In this document: one piece after another, positions 1-8,439 of the stretch | Layout: each line of letters begins with the position of its first letter | Numbering within the stretch: position 1 is the stretch's first letter | Source: an uncultured Eggerthellaceae bacterium | GTDB lineage: Bacteria; Actinomycetota; Coriobacteriia; Coriobacteriales; Eggerthellaceae | Length of the DNA: 64,000 bases | Direction: 5' to 3' | Assembly: GCA_910588095.1 (NCBI GenBank) | Contig: CAJUQH010000008.1 | Coordinates: 1 to 64,000, forward strand | The notes under the pieces: model-generated | The model's database searches: none | The model's input: only the letters and a program-made list of their open reading frames with translations | What the model was told of the DNA's origin: nothing | Position numbers and translations under genes: made by a program

Positions 1-749
1 GCATAGGTCTCGTCCATGTGAAGGCCCTCGCTTGCGAGCACGTACATGTGGACGGCAAGCGTCCTGCACGAATCGAATAGTGCGAATATCCCTTGACCGC
101 CGAAGTCGGGAATCTGAGCCACGGTGCCAGCAGTGAAAAGAAGGGCTGCGACCTCTCCGACGCATCGCCCCAGAGCAAGCAGCACGCCGCCCACGATGCC
201 AGGAAGCGCGCTCGGCAGCACACAGCGAAAGATCGTCCTGACATGGCCCGCCCCCAATGCGAAGCCGCCCTGCTTGTAGGATTCGGGGACCGCCAGCAGC
301 GCCTCTTCGGTAGTGCGCATCACGACGGGGAGCACCATGATGGCGAGCGTGCATGCGCCCGACATGAGGGAGAGCCCCCACCCGAGCATGGTCGTGAAGA
401 AGAGCAGGCCGAACAAACCGTAGATGATCGATGGTATGCCCTGGAGCGTCTCAGCCGTCATGCGGACGACTCTCACGAACCTGCTCGTCGATCGCGCGTA
501 CTCCACCAGATAGATCGCCGCACCGACTCCCGTCGGCACCGCTAGCACCAAAGCGAGCAGGGCCATGAGGATGGTATCGACGAGAGCGGGCATGAGCGAG
601 ACGTTCTCGGATGTGTAGGTCCACTCGAACAGGGAGGGCTTGAGATGAGGGATGCCGTTTATAAGGATGTATCCCACGATCCCCGCCAGGACCAGAGCCG
701 TGAGGATGGCTCCCACGTACACGAGAGCGCGCAGAATCTTCGACGTCAT
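1..749 (-). CDS. pstA: Phosphate ABC transporter permease PstA (C-terminus outside window)
   Basis: Second membrane subunit of the high-affinity phosphate importer. It is read from the ATG at 749 to the window edge without a stop, so about 249 residues are visible and the C-terminus is missing. Hydrophobic segments alternate with short loops. The permease EAA-type loop is visible as a stretch reading EALLAVPESYKQGGFALGAG, followed by the usual second half of a MetI-like fold. The start overlaps the pstC stop in an ATGA arrangement, so the two are translationally coupled. Family members are about 280-300 residues. pstB and phoU would be expected just beyond the left edge, but this cannot be seen. 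Confidence 0.9.
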   Translation of the reverse strand, partial: MTSKILRALVYVGAILTALVLAGIVGYILINGIPHLKPSLFEWTYTSENVSLMPALVDTILMALLALVLAVPTGVGAAIYLVEYARSTSRFVRVVRMTAETLQGIPSIIYGLFGLLFFTTMLGWGLSLMSGACTLAIMVLPVVMRTTEEALLAVPESYKQGGFALGAGHVRTIFRCVLPSALPGIVGGVLLALGRCVGEVAALLFTAGTVAQIPDFGGQGIFALFDSCRTLAVHMYVLASEGLHMDETY

Positions 750-1606
750 CGCCCCTCACCCCGCTTCTTGATGGCGCTGAACAGGAGGCTGATGAGCATG
801 ATGAAGACGAACAGCACGATGCCGGTTGCTATGAGAGCGCCCCTGTGGAGGTCGGCGGCATAACCCATCTCCAGGACAATGTTCGCGGTCATCGTGCGAA
901 CCCCATCGAAGATCGAGTTCGGTATTACGGGCTGGTTTCCCGCTACCATCACGACCGCCATGGTCTCGCCGATCGCGCGCCCGACTCCCAGCACGACAGC
1001 CGCCATGATCCCCGAGAAGGCAGCGGGCACGAGAATGCGGAACACGGCACGCTCATGGGTAGCACCCAGGGCAAGGGCCCCTTCGTAGTAACTCTTAGGA
1101 ACGGCATCGAGTGCGTTTTTCGCCACGGTGATGATGGTGGGAAGGATCATGATTCCGAGCAGCAGGGATGCTGCTAGAAGAGAGAGGCCCCTGCCTGGCA
1201 TCGTCGCCCTTATGAAGGGTACGAGCACCATCAACCCGAAGAAGCCGTACACGACAGAGGGGATGCCGGCGAGCAGCTCGATGCCCGGCCGCAGAACGGA
1301 TGCGACCCTGCTGCCCGCAAAGCGCGACAGGTATATCGCCGTCAGGATGCCCGCCGGAACACCGACGAGGATGGCACCGGCGGTCACGTAGATGCTCCCC
1401 ACGATCATGGGGAAGATGCCGTACATGTCGCTTCCCGGCTTCCAGGTGGTGCCCAGCAGGAACTCGGGGATGCCGATCTGGAACATCGCCGGAAGCCCGT
1501 TGGCGAAGAGGAACACGCATATCAGGGCAACTGCCAAGATCGAAATCGCGGCAGCGAGGGTGAACAGCACCCTCGCAAAGCCTTCTTTCCTTGCAGACTT
1601 CGACAT
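746..1606 (-). CDS. pstC: Phosphate ABC transporter permease PstC
   Basis: First membrane subunit of the PstSCAB phosphate importer, 286 residues, a normal length. An N-terminal membrane helix (about residues 14-36) is followed by the periplasmic segment GTTWKPGSDMYGIFPMIVGS, which is typical of PstC. The EAA loop appears as YEGALALGATHERAVFRI near residues 173-190, then GRAIGETMAV, a strong PstC signature. It lies 4 bases downstream of pstS and overlaps pstA by 4 bases, so pstS-pstC-pstA form one minus-strand operon. It acts in the cytoplasmic membrane, forming the phosphate channel with PstA. Confidence 0.95.
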   Translation of the reverse strand: MSKSARKEGFARVLFTLAAAISILAVALICVFLFANGLPAMFQIGIPEFLLGTTWKPGSDMYGIFPMIVGSIYVTAGAILVGVPAGILTAIYLSRFAGSRVASVLRPGIELLAGIPSVVYGFFGLMVLVPFIRATMPGRGLSLLAASLLLGIMILPTIITVAKNALDAVPKSYYEGALALGATHERAVFRILVPAAFSGIMAAVVLGVGRAIGETMAVVMVAGNQPVIPNSIFDGVRTMTANIVLEMGYAADLHRGALIATGIVLFVFIMLISLLFSAIKKRGEGR

Positions 1607-1610
1607 ACAG

Positions 1611-2531
1611 CTAGCCGATCACTTCTGCCCACGTGAGCGCTTCGCCGGAAAAGATCGCCTTCACTTGGTCGCTGGTGAGGCTGTCGACGATGGATGCGGG
1701 GGCGACGATCACGGCGATTCCGTCCTTGGCGATAGCCGTAGCGCTGACCCCGGACGAAGCCTCCGAATCCTTCAGGTCACGCGATGCCATACCGATGTCG
1801 CACGTGCCCTCGATAGCCATGTTGACGCCGGTGGTGGAGTCAGATTGTTGAACCTCGATGGTTACGTCAGGACTCACGGCCTTGTACGCTTCGGCGAGCT
1901 TCTCCATGATGGGGGTGACCGAGGAGGACCCCGCGATCACGACTTTGCCACTTGCGCCAGTAGCGGTAAAGGGAGCCGCATCCTCATCGACGCCGATGTA
2001 GCCGTTATCCTCGATGATCGCCTGACCATCGGAGCTCATGATGAAGTCCACGAAGTCCTGTGCCGGTGCGCTGAGGTTCTTGGCGAACACGATGTTGAAT
2101 GGCCTGGACACCTTGTAGTCGCCGCTCTTCACGTTCTGCGCCGTTGCCTCGATGCCGTCGATCTCGACGGCCTTGACGGTGTCGTTGAGCGATCCCAAGG
2201 AGATGTAACCGATGGCATCGGGGTCGCTGGCGACAGAGGTCATCATCACCGAGGTGGAGTTCGTGATGGCCGCGGCATCTGTCGTCATGTCAACCTTGTT
2301 GCCAGCCGCATCCTTCTCCTCAAGCCCGAACAGCTCTATGAACGCACCGCGCGTGCCTGAACCGTCTTCTCGCGAGTACACAGAAATCTCGCTATTGGCT
2401 TGGTTCGCAGACGAGTCGCTGTTTGACGAGTCTGAGCCGTTCGATGCGCAACCGACCGCGCTGAGAAGACCCAAGGCGCAAATCGCAACAAGCACTGCGG
2501 TCAGGCCCTTTTTGATTAAAGCTTTGCTCAT
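1611..2531 (-). CDS. pstS: Phosphate-binding lipoprotein PstS, permuted order
   Basis: Extracytoplasmic phosphate receptor feeding PstCA. The start at 2531 is chosen because AAAGGAATTG precedes it and a signal peptide begins there; an in-frame ATG 25 codons upstream lacks this. The mature protein (306 residues including signal) has a lipobox ending at Cys28, then a Ser/Asn linker. Unusually, the block containing SREDGSGTRG (residues 53-62), which normally lies in the middle of PstS, comes first. The block starting GSSSVTPIMEKL (from residue 201), with QQSDSTTGV, normally N-terminal, comes last. The protein ends at the TWAEV motif. Both phosphate-contact segments are present, so it is probably functional. 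I recall similar permuted PstS proteins in some Clostridia but cannot verify that here. Confidence 0.92.
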   Translation of the reverse strand: MSKALIKKGLTAVLVAICALGLLSAVGCASNGSDSSNSDSSANQANSEISVYSREDGSGTRGAFIELFGLEEKDAAGNKVDMTTDAAAITNSTSVMMTSVASDPDAIGYISLGSLNDTVKAVEIDGIEATAQNVKSGDYKVSRPFNIVFAKNLSAPAQDFVDFIMSSDGQAIIEDNGYIGVDEDAAPFTATGASGKVVIAGSSSVTPIMEKLAEAYKAVSPDVTIEVQQSDSTTGVNMAIEGTCDIGMASRDLKDSEASSGVSATAIAKDGIAVIVAPASIVDSLTSDQVKAIFSGEALTWAEVIG

Positions 2532-2622
2532 TTCAATTCCTTTCTTTGGATGTGCCTCCTCTTGTGGAGGGAGCCTGAAGAGGAGGCTCATTTGAAAGGA
2601 TGGCAAGAGCCCTTCAAGAGAG

Positions 2623-2649
2623 TGTCAGGTGATTGCAAAGCTTTTGTAA
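2623..2649 (-). promoter_or_regulatory. Candidate PHO box upstream of pstS
   Basis: On the plus strand TGTCA (2623-2627), TGCAA (2634-2638) and TGTAA (2645-2649) recur with an exact 11-base period. On the coding strand this reads TTACA, TTGCA, TGACA. PhoB/PhoP regulators bind direct repeats with an 11-base period. The position, 90-120 bases upstream of the pstS start, fits. The repeats are imperfect, so this is inference. Confidence 0.45.
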
Positions 2650-2943
2650 GGTCTCTCTAGCTCGCGCTGCTCAGCACCTGCGTATTCCTTAGATAAGGCT
2701 CGTTTCGCATTCAGGCTGAAACGCTGGCAAAACTCTGAATGGAGCCATCTCGCTCATGCTTTCAGGTGGTGACTTGGTTAGTCGCCCTTTCAGCGCACCT
2801 AGCAACCCGCATGCTCGCAGGCACCCGCGCATACGCGCAAGGGTCGCGAAAACTTTTTCTCGCCGCATGGCCATTTCCAAGAGCGATGAAAAACTCCAGC
2901 CCTCCGGGTTTCGCTTCCTCCCTTGCTGCGAACGCACGTCACC

Positions 2944-3207
2944 TGCCCCATGGGCCCCGAGTTCATGATGTCGGATGCTGGCAAGAGGATGTGGTGCGGC
3001 ATCTGCGCATCGGCGCTCGCCGAGGGCATGAGGAGCCACGACACGGACGCATGCGGGCTGCACGTGCACGTCAGCCGCGAGTTTTTCGGAAAGAACCAGA
3101 CGTCCCAGGAGCTCACCGAACTCAAGCTCATCGAGACGGTCGACCGCCTCTTCGAGCCCATCGTCATCTTCTCCCGCCGCAAGCGCCACAACATCGACCG
3201 ATGGGGG
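2944..3207 (+). pseudogene. Amidoligase-family fragment
   Basis: A reading frame of about 88 codons matches the central part of the putative amidoligase family (ATP-grasp/GCS-like enzymes that form amide bonds). It shows RSHDTDACGLHVHVSREFFG near its middle, the family's hallmark GLHxHVS block, and then a VIFSRRKRHNIDRW segment. The family's N-terminal domain and everything after the RW motif are missing, and no initiation region can be recognised. The right edge abuts a repeat element (3209-3468), suggesting truncation by rearrangement. It is very unlikely to encode an active enzyme. Confidence 0.6.
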
Positions 3208-3208
3208 A

Positions 3209-3468
3209 TGACGCAGGACGGGGATAATGTCATCACATGACCCAAAACGGCGCAGGAGTCGAGAGAACCGTCCCCTTGACTCTGCAAGGCATGGGGTTGC
3301 CGGTGCGGCGGATAGAGAAACTCAGGGAAATCGGAAGGACGTCATCTAGGAATGTCCGCCACCCACTGCTCGGTGATATTGATGACGTTATCCCCGTCCT
3401 GCGTCACCTAGGAATGTCCGCCACCCATTGCTCGGTGATATTGATGACGTTATCCCCGTCCTGCGTCA
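3209..3468. repeat. 62-bp tandem duplication with inverted partial copy
   Basis: A 62-base unit beginning CTAGGAATGTCCGCC occurs twice in tandem (from 3346 and from 3408), nearly identical. The last 27 bases of the unit (3380-3406 and 3442-3468) also occur inverted at 3209-3235 with a single mismatch. The element sits between the amidoligase fragment and the 3' end of the aldo/keto reductase gene. Nothing in it resembles a gene. It could act as a terminator-like structure or be a remnant of a small mobile element. Confidence 0.75.
3256..3282 (+). repeat. REP-like element, copy 1 (GAACCGTCCCC core)
   Basis: The core GAGAACCGTCCCCTT is flanked by GAGTC (3256-3260) and its complement GACTC (3278-3282), giving a short hairpin with the core as loop. 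Two related elements occur at 6384-6408 and 18409-18471 with different stem sequences. Confidence 0.55.
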
Positions 3469-3479
3469 CTGTTTTTTCC

Positions 3480-4667
3480 CTAGCGACTCATCAATTTCAC
3501 TCCGAGACTGACCAAAGCCGGCAAGCCGGGGACTTGAAGGCGGCGCTTCACCGACGTCAGCTCGCTCGGGATCTGGATATGCTGAGGGCACTTCTCAATG
3601 CAGGCTCCGCACCTGACGCAATCGCTCGCGAAGCGAGCATCGCCCACCATGGCCCCCGATGCCGTGATGTACTGGTGCATACCTTGGTACCAGCCATGAG
3701 CGAAAGAAGTGTTATAGGCAGCGAAGCACATGGGGATGTTGATTCCTTTGGGACACGGCATGCAGTACCCGCACCCCGTGCAAAGAATCCTGTAGTTTTG
3801 CGCGATATACTCACGAGCCTTCTTGATTGCGGTCTCCTCAGCAGCTTCGAGTGAGCCGGGAAACGCCGAGTCAGCCGTCTCGGCATTTTGCGACAGCTGA
3901 TCAAGCGTATTCATGCCTGACAGCACCACTGCCACTTCCGGGTGGTTCCATACCCAGCGAAGGGCGAGCCGCACCGGGTCGTCGCTCAGACCAGCATCGG
4001 AAAGGGCGCGCCGCGCGCCCGCTGGCAATTCGCTTGCCAGCTTGCCTCCGAGAAGCGGCTCCATGACGATGACGGGCAGACCACGCTCCGCCGCTGCCAT
4101 GAGGCCCGCCGTTCCCGCCTGATAGTCCTCATTCATGTAGTTGTACTGGATCTGGCAGAAATCCCAGCCGAAGGAATCGAGCAGCGCAGGAAAATCTGCC
4201 TTAGGGCCATGGTATGAGAAGCCTATGTTGGTGATCCGGCCCGACCTCTTCTGCTCCGCTACCCAATCCTCGAAACCCAGGGAGCTCAAGCGATCCCATG
4301 CCGAAGCGCCCGTCACGTTGTGGACAAGATAATAATCAACATGGTCGACGCGAAGCCTCTCAAGGGAGCGTTCCAGATACGTATCGAAATCGGTCGTCGC
4401 TTCGCATCGCGCGATCGGCAGCTTGGTGGCGATGTAGACCCTCTCCCTTAGGCCGGGGTTGCGGGTGAAAATCTCGCCGAGGGCCGCCTCGTTCCCGTTG
4501 TACAGATAAGCCGTGTCGAGGTAGTTGATGCCGCGCTCGACGGCTTCCACGATGAGCCGCTCAGACGCGTCAATATCGATGCGTCCTCCAGAAGAAGGGA
4601 ATCTCATGCAACCGAAGCCGAGCGCCGACAGCTCGTTGCCATTCTTGGGATCGGTCCTGAATTGCAC
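3480..4667 (-). CDS. Aldo/keto reductase with C-terminal 4Fe-4S ferredoxin domain
   Basis: Predicted oxidoreductase of 395 residues. The TIM-barrel aldo/keto reductase domain comes first (about 1-300), with GFGCMRFP near the start, YLDTAYLYNGNE (catalytic Asp/Tyr region), VDYYLVHN and a late LRWVWNHPEVAVVLSGM block. A C-terminal module carries CTGCGYCMPCPKGI and CVRCGACIEKCPQHIQIP, two cysteine clusters for iron-sulfur clusters. The GTG at 4667 is preferred because AGGAGT lies 7 bases upstream. Such fused reductases are common in anaerobes; the substrate is unknown. It is transcribed divergently from the tetR gene across two palindromic operators, so it is probably the regulated target. Confidence 0.88.
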   Translation of the reverse strand: MQFRTDPKNGNELSALGFGCMRFPSSGGRIDIDASERLIVEAVERGINYLDTAYLYNGNEAALGEIFTRNPGLRERVYIATKLPIARCEATTDFDTYLERSLERLRVDHVDYYLVHNVTGASAWDRLSSLGFEDWVAEQKRSGRITNIGFSYHGPKADFPALLDSFGWDFCQIQYNYMNEDYQAGTAGLMAAAERGLPVIVMEPLLGGKLASELPAGARRALSDAGLSDDPVRLALRWVWNHPEVAVVLSGMNTLDQLSQNAETADSAFPGSLEAAEETAIKKAREYIAQNYRILCTGCGYCMPCPKGINIPMCFAAYNTSFAHGWYQGMHQYITASGAMVGDARFASDCVRCGACIEKCPQHIQIPSELTSVKRRLQVPGLPALVSLGVKLMSR

Positions 4668-4691
4668 CGCGAGCACTCCTTGCGTAAAATT

Positions 4692-4733
4692 AGTTGCACG
4701 ATGCAATTAACTATAAGTTGCGATGTGCAACTT
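4692..4733. promoter_or_regulatory. Two TetR-type operators
   Basis: A perfect 7-5-7 palindrome AAGTTGC/GCAACTT lies at 4715-4733. A weaker relative, AGTTGC/GCAATT with the same 5-base spacer, lies at 4692-4708. Their centres are 24 bases apart. They fill the space between the divergent reductase and regulator genes, the usual place for TetR-family auto-regulation. Confidence 0.7.
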
Positions 4734-4756
4734 GTCAAGGAGGCGGCAGAGCTACG

Positions 4757-5443
4757 GTGACCGAAGAAGACCGGACGTACCAACGCGCGCGGACGCGTGA
4801 GCAGAAGAACCAAAGGCTCGATGGCATCCTGGACGCCACGCGATCGATACTGGATGAAGGCTCGTACCACGATGTCACCTTGAGCGCCATAGCCGAAAGG
4901 GTCGGGTGCTCGCGCGCCAATCTCTCGCACTATGTCGGTTCTAAAGAAGAGATACTCCTGCTCCTGTACATCCGGTCATTGCGGGAGATCCTGGAAGCTA
5001 TGAAAGAGATCGATCCCGGTTCTTTGGACGCGTCCTCCATAACAGGTCTCGAGGCCGCTTCGGACACTCTAGCGGCGATGCTTGCCTCACACAGGGACTT
5101 CGGAAGACTTGGGGCGCTTTTGACGAGCATCATAGAGACCAATGTGCGCCTGGAATGCCTCGTCGAATGCAAGCGCGAGATCATCGGAATGATGGCAGAT
5201 GGATCGAGTCTGCTCGTTGAACGCGGCCTCTTCGACGAGCTGGCTGACGCCACCAGGTTTCTCATGGATCTGTCGGACTATGTCGCTGGGCTCTACCCTG
5301 CGACCCATCCGCTCCCCATTCAGCGAGCCGCCTGCAAGGAGACGGGGTATCCGATCCTGTCTTATGAGAAGTCATTGCGTGACTTTCTGACCGTTCAGCT
5401 CGTCGGCTATAAAGTGTTGAAGGAGAAGCGGGACGACTCGTGA
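4757..5443 (+). CDS. TetR/AcrR family transcriptional regulator
   Basis: A 228-residue DNA-binding repressor. The N-terminal helix-turn-helix is clear: ILDATRSILDEGSYHDVTLS, then IAERVGCSRANLSHYVGSKE, the TetR recognition-helix pattern, at about residues 23-62. The ligand-binding C-terminal half is not assignable to a subfamily. The GTG at 4757 is chosen because CAAGGAGGC lies about 12 bases upstream and the frame's earlier ATG would run through the operators. It is divergent from the aldo/keto reductase gene and probably represses both itself and the reductase. Confidence 0.88.
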   Translation: MTEEDRTYQRARTREQKNQRLDGILDATRSILDEGSYHDVTLSAIAERVGCSRANLSHYVGSKEEILLLLYIRSLREILEAMKEIDPGSLDASSITGLEAASDTLAAMLASHRDFGRLGALLTSIIETNVRLECLVECKREIIGMMADGSSLLVERGLFDELADATRFLMDLSDYVAGLYPATHPLPIQRAACKETGYPILSYEKSLRDFLTVQLVGYKVLKEKRDDS

Positions 5444-5494
5444 CCCCGCAGGCGGAAAGCCCGCCGACCCGAAGGCCGACGGGCTTGCGAGCTG

Positions 5495-6139
5495 CTATGC
5501 GGCAACCTGCTGGCCGCGCGGCTTGATGCGCGCCGTGTCGCCGTGGACGTAGTTGTTGCAGTTCCACGAGAAGTCGCCGTCGTGGTCGCACTTGGCGACG
5601 TATGGCAGGTCAGGGTGTGTGACCTCCCTCCTGCCGTTCGGTGCGTCGACCTCCACTGCGATGCGGTTGAACTCGGGCTGCCCGAAGCCGACGACCGGGA
5701 ACGACTCCCACTTGCCGCGAATACTGTCGAACATCCACACCTCATCGCCAACCTCAAGCTCGCTTGCGGGCACGTCCGCCGAGTTTAGGAACTCGCCGAG
5801 CCGCAGCTCCTCGGGCATGGCCGCATTGAGGCTGCGCAGCATCTGCTCGAACTCGTGCCAGTCGTGCTCCTCGGCGGACTCGAACGCGCGCATCCCGACG
5901 GCGTTCCAGTCCTCGTCGTACTCGGTCCGCAGATGCTCGGAAATCCGCCAGTCGTCGATGACGTAGATGCCGTTGTCGCCGGGGTCCATCTGGCGGTCGG
6001 TGGTGTAGGGGCCGATGCCGAGGGGCGTGCTTCCCCCGAAGAAGTTGCCCATGACCTGGCACATGCGCGCCCAGCCGTAGTCGTCGTGGCTCGCCGTACG
6101 GTAGCCTTGGAGCTCGCAGTACTTGAGCAGCGGCTCCAC
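5495..6139 (-). CDS. Hypothetical protein (orphan)
   Basis: A 214-residue acidic protein with a GTG start. I do not recognise it. The N-terminal half has aromatic and glycine-rich stretches (GNFFGGSTPLGIGPYTTD). The C-terminal half contains ELEVGDEVWMFDSIRGKWESFPV, resembling a small beta-barrel, and ends with a Cys/Asn-rich stretch. There is no signal peptide or membrane helix. It lies between REP-like repeats in an accessory patch, and an upstream extension is not convincing, so it may be a 5'-truncated gene. Codon usage and the intact frame over 640 bases argue that it is or was coding. Confidence 0.55.
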   Translation of the reverse strand: MEPLLKYCELQGYRTASHDDYGWARMCQVMGNFFGGSTPLGIGPYTTDRQMDPGDNGIYVIDDWRISEHLRTEYDEDWNAVGMRAFESAEEHDWHEFEQMLRSLNAAMPEELRLGEFLNSADVPASELEVGDEVWMFDSIRGKWESFPVVGFGQPEFNRIAVEVDAPNGRREVTHPDLPYVAKCDHDGDFSWNCNNYVHGDTARIKPRGQQVAA

Positions 6140-6383
6140 GGTGTCGCGCCCTCGGGCAGCTTGGCTCCCAGGACGGGGCGTGCGGAGGGAGGACGCTCGC
6201 GGGGGAGGTCGTATGGAATGGAGGGCGCTCGTGGATTGCGCCTATCGGTGGCGGGCTGACAGACGGATGCGGAGGGCTTCCAGCTCGCCCGACCACGGCT
6301 CGTAGCCGCGCTTGAGGACGCGCACTGGGAAGGTCGGCACGGGAATGGGTCAGCGCGTCAGCACAGAGGATGGTTCCCTTGGC

Positions 6384-6408
6384 AACACAGGGGACGGTTC
6401 TCTGTGTT
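6384..6408 (-). repeat. REP-like element, copy 2
   Basis: AACACAG (6384-6390) and CTGTGTT (6402-6408) form a perfect 7-bp stem around the loop GGGGACGGTTCT, the complement of the core seen in copy 1. It lies between the orphan gene and dapL. The rest of 6140-6436 shows no gene I can support. Confidence 0.6.
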
Positions 6409-6436
6409 GTGTGCTAACTCCCCGCCCGCGGCAAGA

Positions 6437-7621
6437 CTACCCGAGCAGCCGCCTCATGCGACCCATGGCCTCGGCGGTGTCGTCGGGGCTGCCGAACGAC
6501 GAGAGACGGAAATAGCCCTCGCCGCAAGGGCCGAACCCGACACCCGGGGTGCCGACTACCTGCGCATTCTCGAGCAGGTAGTCGAAGAACTCCCAGCTGC
6601 CCAGGCCCCACGGGCACTCCAACCATACATACGGCGCGTTCACGCCGCCGCAGTACCACACGCCCACCGCATCGAGCGCCTCCATGATGACGCGCGCGTT
6701 GCCCTTGTACACCTCGATGTTGCGCTTCACCTGGCGACGGCCCTCCGGGGTGAACACGGCAGCCGCGCCCCGCTGCACGATGAAGCTCACGCCGTTCGTC
6801 TTGGTCGTGCGGTTGCGCACCCACATGTCGGCCACCCTCATCCCGCCACGCTCGAGGTCGCAGGGTATGACGGTGTAGCCAAGGCGCGTGCCCGTGAAGC
6901 CCGCTGTCTTCGACAGCGAGCAGATCTCTATCGCGCAGGTGCGCGCGCCCTCCACCTCGAAGATGCTGTGGGGCACGTCCGTGTCGGAGATGAACGCCTC
7001 GTAGGCGGCATCGAACAAGATGATGGCGCCGCGCGCGTTGGCGAAATCGACCCAGGCTTTGAGCTTGTCGCGCGTGAAGGAGGCGCCGGTGGGGTTGCCG
7101 GGCGAGCACAGGTAGATCAGGTCGGCGTCGGCCGCGGGGTCGGGCCACGGGGCGAAGCCGTCGTCCTTGCCCGACGCAAGCCGCACGATGCGCCGGCCGG
7201 CGATGACGTTGGCGTCGACGTAGGCGGGGTAGGCGGGCTCCATGACGAGCGCCGCGCTCGAGGCGTCGAACAGATCGAGGATGTCCCCCAGCTCGTCGCT
7301 CGCGCCGCTCGACACGAACACCTCGCCCGCATCCAGCACCACTCCCCGTTCCCCGTACTGGCGCGCGATGGCGTCGCGGAGGAAGGGCGCGCCGCATTCG
7401 GGAAGGTAGCCCTGGAAGGTCTCGGCACGCGCCTGCGCGTCGACGCCCTCATGGAGCGCCGCGACGACTGCCTCGGGCAACGGCAGTGACACATCCCCTA
7501 TCCCCAGGCGCAGGATGCGCTCGCCAGGATGAGCCGCCTCGTACGCGGCAACCCTCTGCGCGATGCCTGCGAACAGATACGAGTCCTCCAGCTCGGCATA
7601 GTGCCGGTTCAGCTCGATCAC
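6437..7621 (-). CDS. dapL: LL-diaminopimelate aminotransferase
   Basis: PLP enzyme converting tetrahydrodipicolinate directly to LL-diaminopimelate, the short route to lysine and peptidoglycan precursors. It is 394 residues, the usual length. Visible motifs are RLGIGDVSLPLP near the start, YLPECGAPFLRDAIA, CSPGNPTGA in the middle and SLSKTAGFTGTRLGY with the PLP-binding lysine, all typical of DapL. The GTG start overlaps the dapF stop in a GTGA arrangement. Being co-transcribed with dapF, it supplies that epimerase's substrate. It is the last gene of the long minus-strand operon. Confidence 0.95.
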   Translation of the reverse strand: MIELNRHYAELEDSYLFAGIAQRVAAYEAAHPGERILRLGIGDVSLPLPEAVVAALHEGVDAQARAETFQGYLPECGAPFLRDAIARQYGERGVVLDAGEVFVSSGASDELGDILDLFDASSAALVMEPAYPAYVDANVIAGRRIVRLASGKDDGFAPWPDPAADADLIYLCSPGNPTGASFTRDKLKAWVDFANARGAIILFDAAYEAFISDTDVPHSIFEVEGARTCAIEICSLSKTAGFTGTRLGYTVIPCDLERGGMRVADMWVRNRTTKTNGVSFIVQRGAAAVFTPEGRRQVKRNIEVYKGNARVIMEALDAVGVWYCGGVNAPYVWLECPWGLGSWEFFDYLLENAQVVGTPGVGFGPCGEGYFRLSSFGSPDDTAEAMGRMRRLLG

Positions 7622-8439
7622 AGCTCGACCTCCCCCTCGCAAACCGTCGCCGCAGGACCGGTCATGACGACCTCCCCGTCGGGCGCGACCTCTATCAGCA
7701 GCTCTCCGCCATCAAGAACCACGCGCACGGGGCGCGCGCCGTCCACCAGGCCCGCTCGGACGGCCGCTGCGGCAGACGCGCACGATCCCGTGCCGCAGGC
7801 CATGGTGATGCCACTGCCGCGCTCCCACACGCGCATGCGCAGCTCGTTGTCGCCCGTCACCTCGACGAACTCGACGTTGACCCCGCCGGGGAACGCCTCG
7901 TGCCGCTCGAGCGCCGCGCCGAGGCTCGCGACCGGGGCGGCGAGGGCGTCCTCGACGAAGATGACCGCATGGGGGTTGCCCACGTCAACGGGCATGAGCC
8001 GCACTTCGGCGCCGAGCGCCTCCACCACGCGCTCGTCATCGATCGTCGCCCGCCCCATGCGCACGGCGACACGCTCGATCATCCCGTCCGGGCCCGGCGA
8101 GAGCTCCAGGCCCTTCAGGCCCGAGCGCGTCTTGACGCGCACCTGGAGGCGGTCGACGAGCCCCTGGTCGTAAAGGTACTTCCCCACGCAGCGAACGCCG
8201 TTTCCGCACATCATCGCCTCGCTGCCATCCGCGTTGAAGATGCGCATCAGGCAGTCGGCATCGTCTGCGGGGGCAATCCAGATCATGCCGTCAGACCCCA
8301 CGCCGAAGTGCCTGTCGGACAGGCGGATCGAGAGCTCGGAAGCATCCAAGCCGTAGCGTTCCCTCGCCCGGTCGGGGTTTCCCAGCACGTAGAGGTAGTC
8401 GTTGCCCAGACCGTGCATCTTGGTGAACTTGAGGCCCAC
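7618..8439 (-). CDS. dapF: Diaminopimelate epimerase
   Basis: Converts LL- to meso-diaminopimelate for lysine and cell-wall synthesis. It is 273 residues. The start GTG at 8439 follows AGGAGGGGTCC and places FTKMHGLGNDYLYV at the N-terminus, as in the family. The two catalytic cysteines lie in MCGNGVRC and in MACGTGSCAS. It overlaps dapL by 4 bases and lies about 120 bases downstream of purF. Confidence 0.96.
   Translation of the reverse strand: MGLKFTKMHGLGNDYLYVLGNPDRARERYGLDASELSIRLSDRHFGVGSDGMIWIAPADDADCLMRIFNADGSEAMMCGNGVRCVGKYLYDQGLVDRLQVRVKTRSGLKGLELSPGPDGMIERVAVRMGRATIDDERVVEALGAEVRLMPVDVGNPHAVIFVEDALAAPVASLGAALERHEAFPGGVNVEFVEVTGDNELRMRVWERGSGITMACGTGSCASAAAAVRAGLVDGARPVRVVLDGGELLIEVAPDGEVVMTGPAATVCEGEVEL

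Noticed and set aside
3237..3854. 205-codon plus-strand frame
   Set aside because: Runs through the repeat element and then antisense to the aldo/keto reductase; not a gene.
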